A stretch of 64,000 nucleotides of DNA from assembly GCA_000632805.1 (NCBI GenBank), contig CP007444.1:2964772-3028771 (forward strand), read 5' to 3'. The stretch is from Dyella jiangningensis (lineage in GTDB: Bacteria > Pseudomonadota > Gammaproteobacteria > Xanthomonadales > Rhodanobacteraceae). Both the position numbers and the translations under genes were made by a program. The notes beneath the pieces were generated by a model. The model had not been told where the DNA came from. It saw only the letters and a program-made list of their open reading frames with translations, and ran no database searches. This document shows positions 1 to 8,089 of this stretch, one piece after another (positions within the stretch are counted from its first letter, which is position 1; every line of letters starts with the position of its first letter).

Positions 1-49
1 CTATGCCGTGTACTGGCAATCCGAACCCGGCGCGCACGGCAACGGCTGA
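1..49 (+). CDS. C-terminal end of an unidentified upstream gene (partial)
   Basis: Reading from base 2, an open frame runs in from the left edge and ends at TGA 47-49. Its last 15 residues are YAVYWQSEPGAHGNG. Too little is visible to name a family. Two inverted repeats follow within 65 bases, which is compatible with a gene end. That this frame is coding is an inference from codon character and position only. Confidence 0.45.
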   Translation, partial: YAVYWQSEPGAHGNG

Positions 50-61
50 GCGCGCCAACAG

Positions 62-114
62 CCCGTCGACGTCGTGACGGGTCGACAAGGGGGCTGAACG
101 ACACGCGTCGTTCA
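62..114 (+). repeat. Two adjacent inverted repeats between the partial gene and the TonB receptor
   Basis: CCCGTC (62-67) pairs with GACGGG (76-81) across an 8-base loop. TGAACGAC (95-102) pairs perfectly with GTCGTTCA (107-114) across the loop ACGC. Neither has a T-tract. They could terminate the upstream transcript, or the second could be an operator for the receptor starting at 229. The sequence alone does not decide. Confidence 0.4.
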
Positions 115-228
115 CCTCCATCACGGCAACGGCAACGGTTGGGTCGCACCCGACACGGCCTTGTGTTGCCCACAGAAAGTGCCGCGTCTTACCCCATTCC
201 CCTGCAGTCATGTCACGCGAGGAACTCC

Positions 229-3138
229 ATGCATTCGACGCACGATCTCCCGCTCAAGCATTCGCCCTGCCGTCCACGATCCCGCACGCTCGACCTTGCC
301 GTGAAGACGGCGCTCGTGTCGATGCTGTTCACCGCCGCCGTTCACGCGCAGGACGCCGGCCCCACGCCGCCCGCGGCAACTATCGACCAACCGTCGGCGG
401 ACAAAGCCAAGACGCTTGAAGGCGTCACCGTGACCGGTTCGCGCATTCGCCGCGTCGACGTGGAGACGGCCAACCCCGTCGTCACGGTCGACCGATCGCA
501 GATCGCCGCGAGCGGCAAGGCCACGCTGGGCGATGTGGTGCAGGAATTGCCATCGATCGCCGGCAATGCCACCAACGCAAACACCAACAATGGCGGCGGC
601 ACCGGCGCGGCCACCATCTCGCTGCGCGGCATGGGCGACAAGCGCACGCTGATCCTGGTGAACGGCGTGCGCCTGGCCTACAACGACGTCAACAGCATTC
701 CCGCCAACATGATCGATCGCGTCGAAGTGCTGAGCGACGGCGCGTCCGCGATCTACGGTTCGGATGCGATCGGTGGCGTGGTGAATTTCATCCTGCGCGA
801 CAAGTTTGACGGGGTGCAGTTTTCCGGCGATTTCGGCGAGAGCGGCCATAGCGATGGCTTTCGCCGCCACTTTTCGTTGACCGCCGGACACACCGGCCAG
901 CGTGGCAGCATCGTGGCCGGCATCGAGCACCAGAGCCTCGATGCGGTATCAGCGAGCGACCGCGCGTTCTCGCACGATGCGCTCAATCTTTCCAACGGCC
1001 AGGTGATCGTCAGCGGCTCGTCGGCGACACCGGTAGGCTCCATCACGCTGCCGCGCTCGGTGGCATCGCAGGTCGGCTGCTCGTCGCGCGTATCGCTCAA
1101 CCCTGGCGTCAGCGGCGCCACGTCGCTCAACGACTACCACTGCTACACCAACGCGGACACCTACAACTACCAGGGCGACAACATCCTGCAAACGCCGCAG
1201 AAGCGCGACAGTATTTTCCTGATCGGAAAGTACAAGGTGACCGATGCAGTCGAGGCCTACGGCAACTTCTACTACACCAGGACGCAGTCCGACTCGCAGA
1301 TCGCGCCGGTGCCGGTGTTCGCCAACGGCGACAACTTCGTGGTCTCGGCGCAGAACTACTACAACCCGTTCGGCGTGAACTTCGGCACCGATCGCGTCAG
1401 CGGCGACAGCTACGGCGACTTCAACACGCGCTTCACCACGTTGGGCTACCGGCGCTACACGTACAAGACGTACAACATGCAGTTCACGCCCGGCCTGCGT
1501 GGCAACTTCGGCGACAGCTCGTGGCAGTGGGACGCCAACTTCAACTACGGCAAAGTGCGGCAGAAGTCGGTCAACTACGGTTTCCTCGATTACGAGGGAT
1601 TGCAGCAAGGGTTGGGGCCCTCGTATCTCGATGCCGGTACCGGCAAGGTCACCTGCGGTACGCCAGGCAACCCGATCGCCAATTGCACGCCGATCAACGT
1701 CTTCAACGTCAACGACCCGACGACCATCGCGGCGTTGCGCAATATCCAGCGCGATCCCACCGCCACCTCGGACTACATCGTCAAGCAGTTCGAGGCGAAC
1801 GCAAACGGCAACCTGTTCACCCTGCCCGCCGGCGACGTGAGCCTCGCCACCGGCCTCTCCTATCGCAAGGAGAGCACCTCGACGTGGGCCGACCCGCTCG
1901 CCGTAGGCGACGCCAACGGCCTGTGCGGCGTGGTGGAGTTCTGCACCACGGTGCTTTCCGGCAGCTTCAACGTGAAGGAAGCCTATGCCGAGGCGCTGGT
2001 GCCCCTGCTGGCCGACAAGCCTTGGGCAAAGGCGCTCAACGTGACGCTGGGCTCGCGCTATTCCGACTACAGCACGGCCGGCAGCAACACCAGCAGCAAG
2101 GTCGCGCTGGAATGGCGGCCCGTGGAAGATTTGCTGTTCCGCGGCACCGTCTCGCAGGTGTTCCGCGCGCCCAACATCAACGAGCTCTACCAGGGCATCG
2201 CCAACGACGCGCCGACGGTCAACGACCCGTGCAATTTCTACACGGGCGGCCACGCCGCGGCATGCGCCAACGTGCCGGTGGATGGCAGCTACCAGCAGGC
2301 CAACCCGCAGATTTCCGCCAAGGCTTCCGGCGCGGTCGCCGCGGGTTACCAGTTGAAACCCGAGCAGGGCAAGTCCTTCGACTATGGTGTGGTGTACGAC
2401 CCGCAATGGCTGCCGGGCCTCTCGTTGAGCGCGGACGTATGGCGCATCAACCTCAACGACACCATCACCACGATCTCCGCGCAGACCGTGCTCAACCAGT
2501 GCTATGCAAACGCATCCAGTCCGTTCTGCGGTTTCATCCACCGCTTCAACACCGGCAACATCAACTACGTGGCCGAGCCCACGGTGAACCTTGGCGCGTT
2601 GTCGACCAAGGGCGTGGACGGCACGGTCGCCTATCGCTTCGACGAAACGCGCTTCGGTCGCTTCAACGTGCGCCTGGATACCACCTACGTCGCGCGGTAC
2701 GACGTCAACCCGGACCCGTCCGATCCCACCGCGGTGACGATCCACAATGCCGGCAAGTACACCTATGCCTACGGCAATTTCCCGCGCTGGCGCGGCCTGG
2801 CCACCTTGAACTGGTCGCGTGGTCCGTGGAGCGCGAGTTGGCGCATGCGCTACATCGGCCGCACCCAGGTCGGCAGCGCGGACGAACAGCAGCAGCTATC
2901 GGCCGACCTGTCGATTCCCGCCGTGGTGCGCAAGGTCGGCGCGTACACCTATCACAACGTCCAGGCCGGCTATGACTTCGAACCCTGGCACACCCGGCTG
3001 GACCTGGGCGTCGACAACCTCACCGACAAGCAGCCGCCCCTGCTCTACCAGAACAACGTGACCAACTCGAACACCGACGTAGCAACCTACGACGTGATGG
3101 GCCGCTACTACTGGATCCGCGCCACGCTGACCTTCTGA
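229..3138 (+). CDS. TonB-dependent outer-membrane receptor
   Basis: A 969-residue TonB-dependent receptor for energised uptake across the outer membrane. The ATG at 229 is preferred over in-frame starts further upstream because a GAGGAA ribosome site lies just ahead and a signal peptide follows (hydrophobic residues about 22-40, likely cleavage AVHA|QDA). The plug domain begins near residue 64 with TVTGSRIRR, followed by LRGMGDKRTLILVNGVRL. The rest is beta-barrel, ending in the terminal phenylalanine ATLTF typical of outer-membrane proteins. It has no N-terminal carboxypeptidase-like domain and so belongs to a different subgroup from the other two receptors in this window. The ligand is unknown. 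No transporter or hydrolase gene flanks it, and it stands alone upstream of leucine dehydrogenase. Confidence 0.9.
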   Translation: MHSTHDLPLKHSPCRPRSRTLDLAVKTALVSMLFTAAVHAQDAGPTPPAATIDQPSADKAKTLEGVTVTGSRIRRVDVETANPVVTVDRSQIAASGKATLGDVVQELPSIAGNATNANTNNGGGTGAATISLRGMGDKRTLILVNGVRLAYNDVNSIPANMIDRVEVLSDGASAIYGSDAIGGVVNFILRDKFDGVQFSGDFGESGHSDGFRRHFSLTAGHTGQRGSIVAGIEHQSLDAVSASDRAFSHDALNLSNGQVIVSGSSATPVGSITLPRSVASQVGCSSRVSLNPGVSGATSLNDYHCYTNADTYNYQGDNILQTPQKRDSIFLIGKYKVTDAVEAYGNFYYTRTQSDSQIAPVPVFANGDNFVVSAQNYYNPFGVNFGTDRVSGDSYGDFNTRFTTLGYRRYTYKTYNMQFTPGLRGNFGDSSWQWDANFNYGKVRQKSVNYGFLDYEGLQQGLGPSYLDAGTGKVTCGTPGNPIANCTPINVFNVNDPTTIAALRNIQRDPTATSDYIVKQFEANANGNLFTLPAGDVSLATGLSYRKESTSTWADPLAVGDANGLCGVVEFCTTVLSGSFNVKEAYAEALVPLLADKPWAKALNVTLGSRYSDYSTAGSNTSSKVALEWRPVEDLLFRGTVSQVFRAPNINELYQGIANDAPTVNDPCNFYTGGHAAACANVPVDGSYQQANPQISAKASGAVAAGYQLKPEQGKSFDYGVVYDPQWLPGLSLSADVWRINLNDTITTISAQTVLNQCYANASSPFCGFIHRFNTGNINYVAEPTVNLGALSTKGVDGTVAYRFDETRFGRFNVRLDTTYVARYDVNPDPSDPTAVTIHNAGKYTYAYGNFPRWRGLATLNWSRGPWSASWRMRYIGRTQVGSADEQQQLSADLSIPAVVRKVGAYTYHNVQAGYDFEPWHTRLDLGVDNLTDKQPPLLYQNNVTNSNTDVATYDVMGRYYWIRATLTF

Positions 3139-3251
3139 CGCGAGCTGGCGTATGGGGCACCGGCCATTTTTTCCCCGTACGCCAGCGGCTTGCGGCGTCG
3201 CAGCAACCCTTCCGCCGGGGACGTACTAAACTATCGGACTAAATTCACCGC

Positions 3252-3274
3252 CCCGACCACTGGTCGGGGTTTTG
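3252..3274 (+). terminator. Rho-independent terminator after the TonB receptor
   Basis: CCCCGACC (3252-3259) pairs perfectly with GGTCGGGG (3263-3270) across the 3-base loop ACT and is followed by TTTT. It lies 114 bases after the receptor stop and 111 bases before leucine dehydrogenase. It most simply ends the receptor transcript, but it could be an attenuator if the next promoter lies upstream of it. Confidence 0.75.
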
Positions 3275-3385
3275 ACTTTAAGGCCGTTTGTTAGTCCTGG
3301 CGGGGCCGCACTGGATCGAACCCCGCCTCCATTCCTGCGGACATCCCTCCCCCCGGGCGCCGCCAAACGTGGAGTTTGCGTTCCA

Positions 3386-4489
3386 ATGATTTTCGAAACC
3401 ATCGCCAAGACGGGTCACGAAGAAGTCGTCTTCTGCCACAACAAGGATGCCGGCCTGAAGGCCATCATCGCGATCCACAACACGGTGCTGGGCCCGGCGC
3501 TCGGCGGCCTGCGCATGTGGCCGTACAAGAGCGAGCAGGACGCGGTGAACGACGTGCTGCGCCTGTCGCGCGGCATGACCTACAAGAACGCCGTGGCCGG
3601 CCTGAACCTGGGCGGTGGCAAGGCGGTGATCATCGGCGATCCGAGCAAGGACAAGTCCGAAGCGCTGTTCCGCGCGTTCGGCCGCTTCGTCAACTCGCTC
3701 AACGGCCGCTACATCACGGCCGAAGACGTCGGCATCGACGTCAACGACATGGAATACGTGTTCCGTGAAACCGAGTACGTGACCGGCGTGCACCAGGTGC
3801 ATGGCGGTTCGGGCGATCCGTCGCCGTTCACCGCGTTCGGCACGCTGCAGGGCCTGATGGCCGCGCTGCAGGTCAAGCACGGCAACGAAGACGTGGGCAA
3901 GTACAGCTACGCCGTTCAGGGCTGCGGCCACGTGGGCAGCGAGTTCATCAAGCTGCTGCGCGAACAGGGCGCCAAGGTGTTCGTCACCGACATCAACAAG
4001 GATGCCGTGCAGCGCTGCGTCGATGAACTGGGCTGCGAAGCCGTGGGCCTGGACGAGATCTACGACGTCGACGCCGACGTGTACTCGCCGTGCGCGCTGG
4101 GCGGCACGCTCAACGAGCAGACCATCGACCGCATCAAGGCGAAGATCATCTGCGGCGCGGCCAACAACCAGCTGGCCACCGACGCCATCGGCGACGAACT
4201 GCAGCGCCGTGGCGTGCTGTACGCGCCGGACTATGCAGTGAACGCCGGCGGCGTGATGAACGTGTCGCTGGAAATCGACGGCTACAACCGCGAGCGCGCC
4301 ATGCGCATGATGCGCACCATCTACTACAACCTGGGCCGCATCTTCGAAATCTCCAAGAGCGAAGGCGTGCCGACCTACAAGGCGGCCGATCGCCTGGCCG
4401 AAGAGCGCATCGAAGCCATCGGCAAGATCAAGCTCCCGACCATGGGCAACAACGGCCCGCGCTTCGCCGGTCGCATGCGCGGCCAGTAA
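3386..4489 (+). CDS. ldh: Leucine (branched-chain amino acid) dehydrogenase
   Basis: NAD-dependent oxidative deamination of leucine, valine or isoleucine to the 2-oxo acid, the entry step of branched-chain amino acid degradation in the cytoplasm. The protein has 367 residues, matching the roughly 365 of Bacillus leucine dehydrogenases. The N-terminal catalytic domain carries K67 and K79 (the latter in GLNLGGGKAVI), positions matching the known catalytic lysines. The dinucleotide-binding domain has GCGHVGSEF near residue 180. The ATG at 3386 is chosen because GGAG lies 11 bases upstream and homologues start near MIFE; an earlier in-frame start adds a Pro-rich stretch that looks non-coding. Leucine is favoured over valine as substrate by the liu genes elsewhere in the window, which is inference. 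Confidence 0.92.
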   Translation: MIFETIAKTGHEEVVFCHNKDAGLKAIIAIHNTVLGPALGGLRMWPYKSEQDAVNDVLRLSRGMTYKNAVAGLNLGGGKAVIIGDPSKDKSEALFRAFGRFVNSLNGRYITAEDVGIDVNDMEYVFRETEYVTGVHQVHGGSGDPSPFTAFGTLQGLMAALQVKHGNEDVGKYSYAVQGCGHVGSEFIKLLREQGAKVFVTDINKDAVQRCVDELGCEAVGLDEIYDVDADVYSPCALGGTLNEQTIDRIKAKIICGAANNQLATDAIGDELQRRGVLYAPDYAVNAGGVMNVSLEIDGYNRERAMRMMRTIYYNLGRIFEISKSEGVPTYKAADRLAEERIEAIGKIKLPTMGNNGPRFAGRMRGQ

Positions 4490-4510
4490 GCGCTGTCGCT
4501 AGCCTGAAGA

Positions 4511-4543
4511 AAAAAACGCCGGCCTTGTGCCGGCGTTTTTTTT
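4511..4543 (+). terminator. Rho-independent terminator after leucine dehydrogenase
   Basis: CGCCGGC (4517-4523) pairs with GCCGGCG (4529-4535) across CTTGT. Six A precede it and eight T follow. This is a textbook intrinsic terminator that could act in both directions. Confidence 0.92.
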
Positions 4544-4567
4544 GCCTGCAGCGCACCGGCGCTGTGC

Positions 4568-6760
4568 ATGATGCAGCGCATCATCTATGCTGCCACCGTG
4601 ATTTCCGCACCTACCCTCGCCCAACGCTGGCGCCGCCTGCGCGGCTCGGATCGTTTTGCCGAATGCGTGCGCGTGCTGATAGCGCTGGGTGGCGCGGTGG
4701 CATGGTGCTTTGGCGATGGCCGCAACGAGGCGGTGGTGCCGCTGCTGCTGGGCATCATCGCGTGCGCGCTCGCGGAAACCGAAGACCATTGGCGCAGCCG
4801 CGCCGGTACCCTGCTGCTCACGCTGGCGTGTTTCGCGGTTTCCGCGTTCTCGGTGCAGTGGCTGTTTCCTTATCCCGTGTGGTTCGGTCTGGGCCTGCTC
4901 ACGTCGACATTCGTGCTCGTGATGCTGGGCGCCATCAGCGAACGGTACGCGACGATCGCCGGCTCCACGCTGCTCTTGGCCGTCTATACGATGATCGGCG
5001 CGGACGCGGCTTTGACGATACCGGGCAATCCCTGGCAGCAGCCGCTATGGCTGCTGGCCGGCGCCGCCTGGTATGGCGTGCTCTCGCTGCTGTGGAGCGT
5101 GCTGGCTCCACAGCAGGCGGTGCGGCAGTCGCTGGCGCGGCTGTTCGAGGCGCTGGCCGATCTGCTCGAAAGCAAGGCCGCCTTCTTCATGCCCGTCCAT
5201 GGCGTCGACCGCGAGGCACTGCAGGTGACCCTCGCCACGCGCAACGAGCGCGTGGTGGAAGCACTCAACGACGCACGCCTGATGTTGATCGACCGCATCG
5301 GCTCGCGCCGGCCGCGTGGCACCAGCGCTGCGATGCTGCGCCTCTACTTCATCGCGCAGGATGTGCACGAGCGGGTCAGCTCGTCCCACTACCCTTATGA
5401 CGCGCTCGCCGAGGCGTTGTTTCACAGCGACGTACTGTTCCGCTGCGAGCATCTCCTGCGGCTAGAAGCTGACGTCTGCCGACAGAAGGCCGACGCCTTG
5501 CGATTGCAGGACGAAGCAGAGCCCAGTGCTTCGACCCGCGCCGCATTGGACGACCTGCATGGCGCCATGCACGCCCTGCGTGGGCAAGCACAGGCGCCTG
5601 CCGAGCCTTTGCTGCGTTCGGTGCAGGCGCTGGTCAACAACCTCGAGACATTGCACCGACAGCTGGAGGGCACGCATGCCATTGGCCTGCCATCGACACG
5701 ACATGGCGGCCTGCTGCAGAACCCGGCCCCGCAGTCGCTGAAGGAAGCGTGGCAGCGCATACGCGAACAACTCACGACGCGTTCGTTTCGATTTCGCCAC
5801 GCGCTGCGCCTGTCATTGGCGTTGTTGGCCGGCTACGTGGTGCTGCACCTGGTGCACCCGCGCCACGGTTACTGGATCCTGCTCACCACATTGCTGATCT
5901 GCCAGCCGAGCTACGGCGCCACGCAGCGAAGGCTAGTGCAGCGCGTCGCGGGGACGGTGGTCGGCCTGGTACTCGGATGGGCGGCGCTTCAGCTGGTGCC
6001 GTTCGGCCCGTGGCAGATGCCGTTGATCGTACTGTCCGGTGTCACGTTCTTTGCGGCGCGGCTGCGCCGCTATCCCACCGCAACCGCTGCCATCACGTTG
6101 TTCGTGGTGCTGTGCTTCAACCAGGTGGGCAATGGTTACGAGGTGATGTGGCCACGCCTGCTCGACACGTTGATCGGTGCGGCGATTTCGGCGCTGGCCA
6201 TGCGGTTGATCCTGCCCGACTGGCAGGGTCGCCGTCTCGATGACGTGCTTACCGATACCGTGCGCTGCGACGCCCATTATCTCGCACGCATCCTGGCCCA
6301 GTATTCCAACGGCCGACACGACGACCTGGACTATCGCATCATGCGTCGCGATGCGCACAACGCCAACGCGGCACTGAGCAGCCTGCTGGCGAACATGCTG
6401 CGCGAACCCGGCGAGCATCGACGCGCCAACGAACTCCTGCTGCGTTTCCTGGCCGCCGCGCAGACACTGCTGGGCATGCTTTCGGCCCTGGGAGCGAACC
6501 GACAGGTGATTTCTCCCGGCCCCGCGCGCGATGCCGTCGAACGCGCTGGGGCGCGCACCGTGGAAGCGCTTCAACAGCTGGCCGACGCGCTGGCCAACCG
6601 CCTGGAAGCCACCAGCGCCACCGATGACGAAGCCTTCGCGCAAGCCATGGCGATCTGCGACAGGAACGAAACGGCACGCCTGGTGCTGGGCCAGCTGGCC
6701 CAGGTGTTGAGCCAGCGCGACCGTCTCGCGGAGCTCGCCAACGCGTTCCACGCCGACTGA
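4568..6760 (+). CDS. YccS/YhfK-type FUSC-family inner-membrane protein
   Basis: A 730-residue membrane protein of the fusaric acid resistance (FUSC/ArAE-like) superfamily, closest in layout to YccS. An N-terminal cluster of membrane segments (about residues 35-170) precedes a long soluble helical region. A second cluster (about 408-560) contains the hallmark FRHALRLSLALLAGY and HGYWILLTTLLICQPSYGAT, and a helical cytoplasmic tail follows. Members are proposed aromatic-acid or small-molecule efflux components, but YccS has no firmly known substrate. The gene stands alone, between a strong terminator and the isovaleryl-CoA dehydrogenase gene. A second FUSC protein lies at 57453-59537. Confidence 0.85.
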   Translation: MMQRIIYAATVISAPTLAQRWRRLRGSDRFAECVRVLIALGGAVAWCFGDGRNEAVVPLLLGIIACALAETEDHWRSRAGTLLLTLACFAVSAFSVQWLFPYPVWFGLGLLTSTFVLVMLGAISERYATIAGSTLLLAVYTMIGADAALTIPGNPWQQPLWLLAGAAWYGVLSLLWSVLAPQQAVRQSLARLFEALADLLESKAAFFMPVHGVDREALQVTLATRNERVVEALNDARLMLIDRIGSRRPRGTSAAMLRLYFIAQDVHERVSSSHYPYDALAEALFHSDVLFRCEHLLRLEADVCRQKADALRLQDEAEPSASTRAALDDLHGAMHALRGQAQAPAEPLLRSVQALVNNLETLHRQLEGTHAIGLPSTRHGGLLQNPAPQSLKEAWQRIREQLTTRSFRFRHALRLSLALLAGYVVLHLVHPRHGYWILLTTLLICQPSYGATQRRLVQRVAGTVVGLVLGWAALQLVPFGPWQMPLIVLSGVTFFAARLRRYPTATAAITLFVVLCFNQVGNGYEVMWPRLLDTLIGAAISALAMRLILPDWQGRRLDDVLTDTVRCDAHYLARILAQYSNGRHDDLDYRIMRRDAHNANAALSSLLANMLREPGEHRRANELLLRFLAAAQTLLGMLSALGANRQVISPGPARDAVERAGARTVEALQQLADALANRLEATSATDDEAFAQAMAICDRNETARLVLGQLAQVLSQRDRLAELANAFHAD

Positions 6761-6846
6761 TCCATGACGGGTTGTGCGACGCGCAACGGCCTGTCATCGC
6801 CGTCGCGTTACCATTTGCTCCTTGATTGAATTCGGAGTTGGCTGGC

Positions 6847-8004
6847 ATGCGTCCGTTCCCGCTGGGTGAAGACATCGATCTGCTGCGCGAGAGCGTGCAC
6901 GCGTTCGCGGAAAAGGAGATCGCGCCGCGCGCCGATCACATCGACCGCGAGAACCAGTTTCCGTCGGACCTGTGGCGCAAGTTCGGTGACATGGGCCTGC
7001 TCGGCATCACCATTCCGGAGGAATACGGCGGCAGCGGCATGGGCTTCCTCGCGCACCTGGTGGCGATGGAGGAAATCTCGCGCGCCTCCGGTTCGGTCGG
7101 CCTTTCCTATGGCGCACATTCCAACCTGTGCGTGCAGAACATTTTCCACAACGGCAACGAAGCGCAGCGCCGCAAGTACATCCCCAAGCTGTGCTCCGGC
7201 GAATTCGTGGGCGCGCTGGCGATGAGCGAACCCGGCGCCGGTTCCGACGTGGTCGGCTCGATGAGCTGCAAGGCGGAAAAGAAGGGCGACGTGTGGGTCG
7301 CCAACGGCTCGAAGATGTGGATCACCAACGGCCCCGACGCCGACGTGCTGCTGGTCTACATGCGCACTGCGCCGCGCGCCGCCGGCAGCCGCTGCATGAC
7401 GGCTTTCATCATCGAAAAGGGCATGAAGGGTTTCAGCACCGCGCAGAAGCTGGACAAGCTCGGCATGCGCGGCTCCAACACCTGCGAACTGGTGTTCGAG
7501 GATTGCGAGATTCCGGCCGAGAACATCGTTGGCGAAGTGAACGAAGGCGTGCGCGTGCTGATGAGCGGCCTGGACACTGAGCGCCTTGTGCTCTCCGGTG
7601 GTCCGATCGGCATCATGCAGACAGCACTGGACATCACCCTGCCCTACGTGCGCGAGCGCAAGCAGTTCAACGCGCCCATCGGCACCTTCGGCCTGATGCA
7701 GGGCAAGGTGGCCGACATGTACACCGCGCTGCAGTCATCACGCGGTTTCGCTTACATGGTCGCGCAGCAGTTCGACAGCAACGTGAGGTCGCGCATCGAC
7801 CCCGCCGCCTGCCTGCTCAACGCCTCGCAGAACGCGGTGAAGGTCGCGCTGGAAGCGATCCAGGCACTGGGCGGCAACGGCTACATCAACGAGTTCCCGG
7901 CCGGCCGCCTGCTGCGCGACGCCAAGCTCTACGAAATCGGCGCCGGCACCAACGAAATCCGCCGCATGCTGATCGGCCGCGAGTTGTTTCACGGCAAGGC
8001 CTGA
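6847..8004 (+). CDS. liuA: Isovaleryl-CoA dehydrogenase
   Basis: FAD-dependent oxidation of isovaleryl-CoA to 3-methylcrotonyl-CoA in leucine catabolism, with electrons passing to ETF. The protein has 385 residues, normal for the family. The acyl-CoA dehydrogenase signatures are present: [24 protein letters not shown] and the C-terminal [13 protein letters not shown] and [15 protein letters not shown]. The catalytic base sits at the isovaleryl-CoA dehydrogenase position, E245 in GLDTERLVL, rather than the site used by short- and medium-chain enzymes. This supports the specific name. ATG 6847 has GGAG 10 bases upstream; the in-frame TTG at 6826 is less likely. The other liu genes lie at 16.3, 43.1, 45.2 and 47.2 kb. 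Confidence 0.93.
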   Translation: MRPFPLGEDIDLLRESVHAFAEKEIAPRADHIDRENQFPSDLWRKFGDMGLLGITIPEEYGGSGMGFLAHLVAMEEISRASGSVGLSYGAHSNLCVQNIFHNGNEAQRRKYIPKLCSGEFVGALAMSEPGAGSDVVGSMSCKAEKKGDVWVANGSKMWITNGPDADVLLVYMRTAPRAAGSRCMTAFIIEKGMKGFSTAQKLDKLGMRGSNTCELVFEDCEIPAENIVGEVNEGVRVLMSGLDTERLVLSGGPIGIMQTALDITLPYVRERKQFNAPIGTFGLMQGKVADMYTALQSSRGFAYMVAQQFDSNVRSRIDPAACLLNASQNAVKVALEAIQALGGNGYINEFPAGRLLRDAKLYEIGAGTNEIRRMLIGRELFHGKA

Positions 8005-8019
8005 CGCAATGTCCCTGGA

Positions 8020-8041
8020 ATCCGCCCTGAAGCGGGCGGAT
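8020..8041. terminator. Hairpin between convergent liuA and the autotransporter gene
   Basis: ATCCGCCC (8020-8027) pairs perfectly with GGGCGGAT (8034-8041) across a 6-base loop. There is no T-tract on either side, so its action as a terminator is inferred from its position between two converging genes. Confidence 0.45.
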
Positions 8042-8089
8042 ACCTCAACTCTCGACACGCAAGATCCATGACCCGCCGCCTGTCATTTG

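Noticed and set aside
949..2745. Long open frame (598 codons) on the strand opposite the first TonB receptor; similar long antisense frames at 12796-14613, 18232-20220, 39864-41543, 56709-58781 and 61399-63720
   Set aside because: Each lies wholly opposite a gene with clear domain motifs. In high-GC DNA the antisense frames stay open by codon bias; their translations are Arg/His/Val-rich and show no motifs.
6781..6846. LiuR-type operator ahead of liuA
   Set aside because: I looked for an ACGT-centred palindrome here and ahead of liuB and liuC and saw none convincing by eye; no claim is made.
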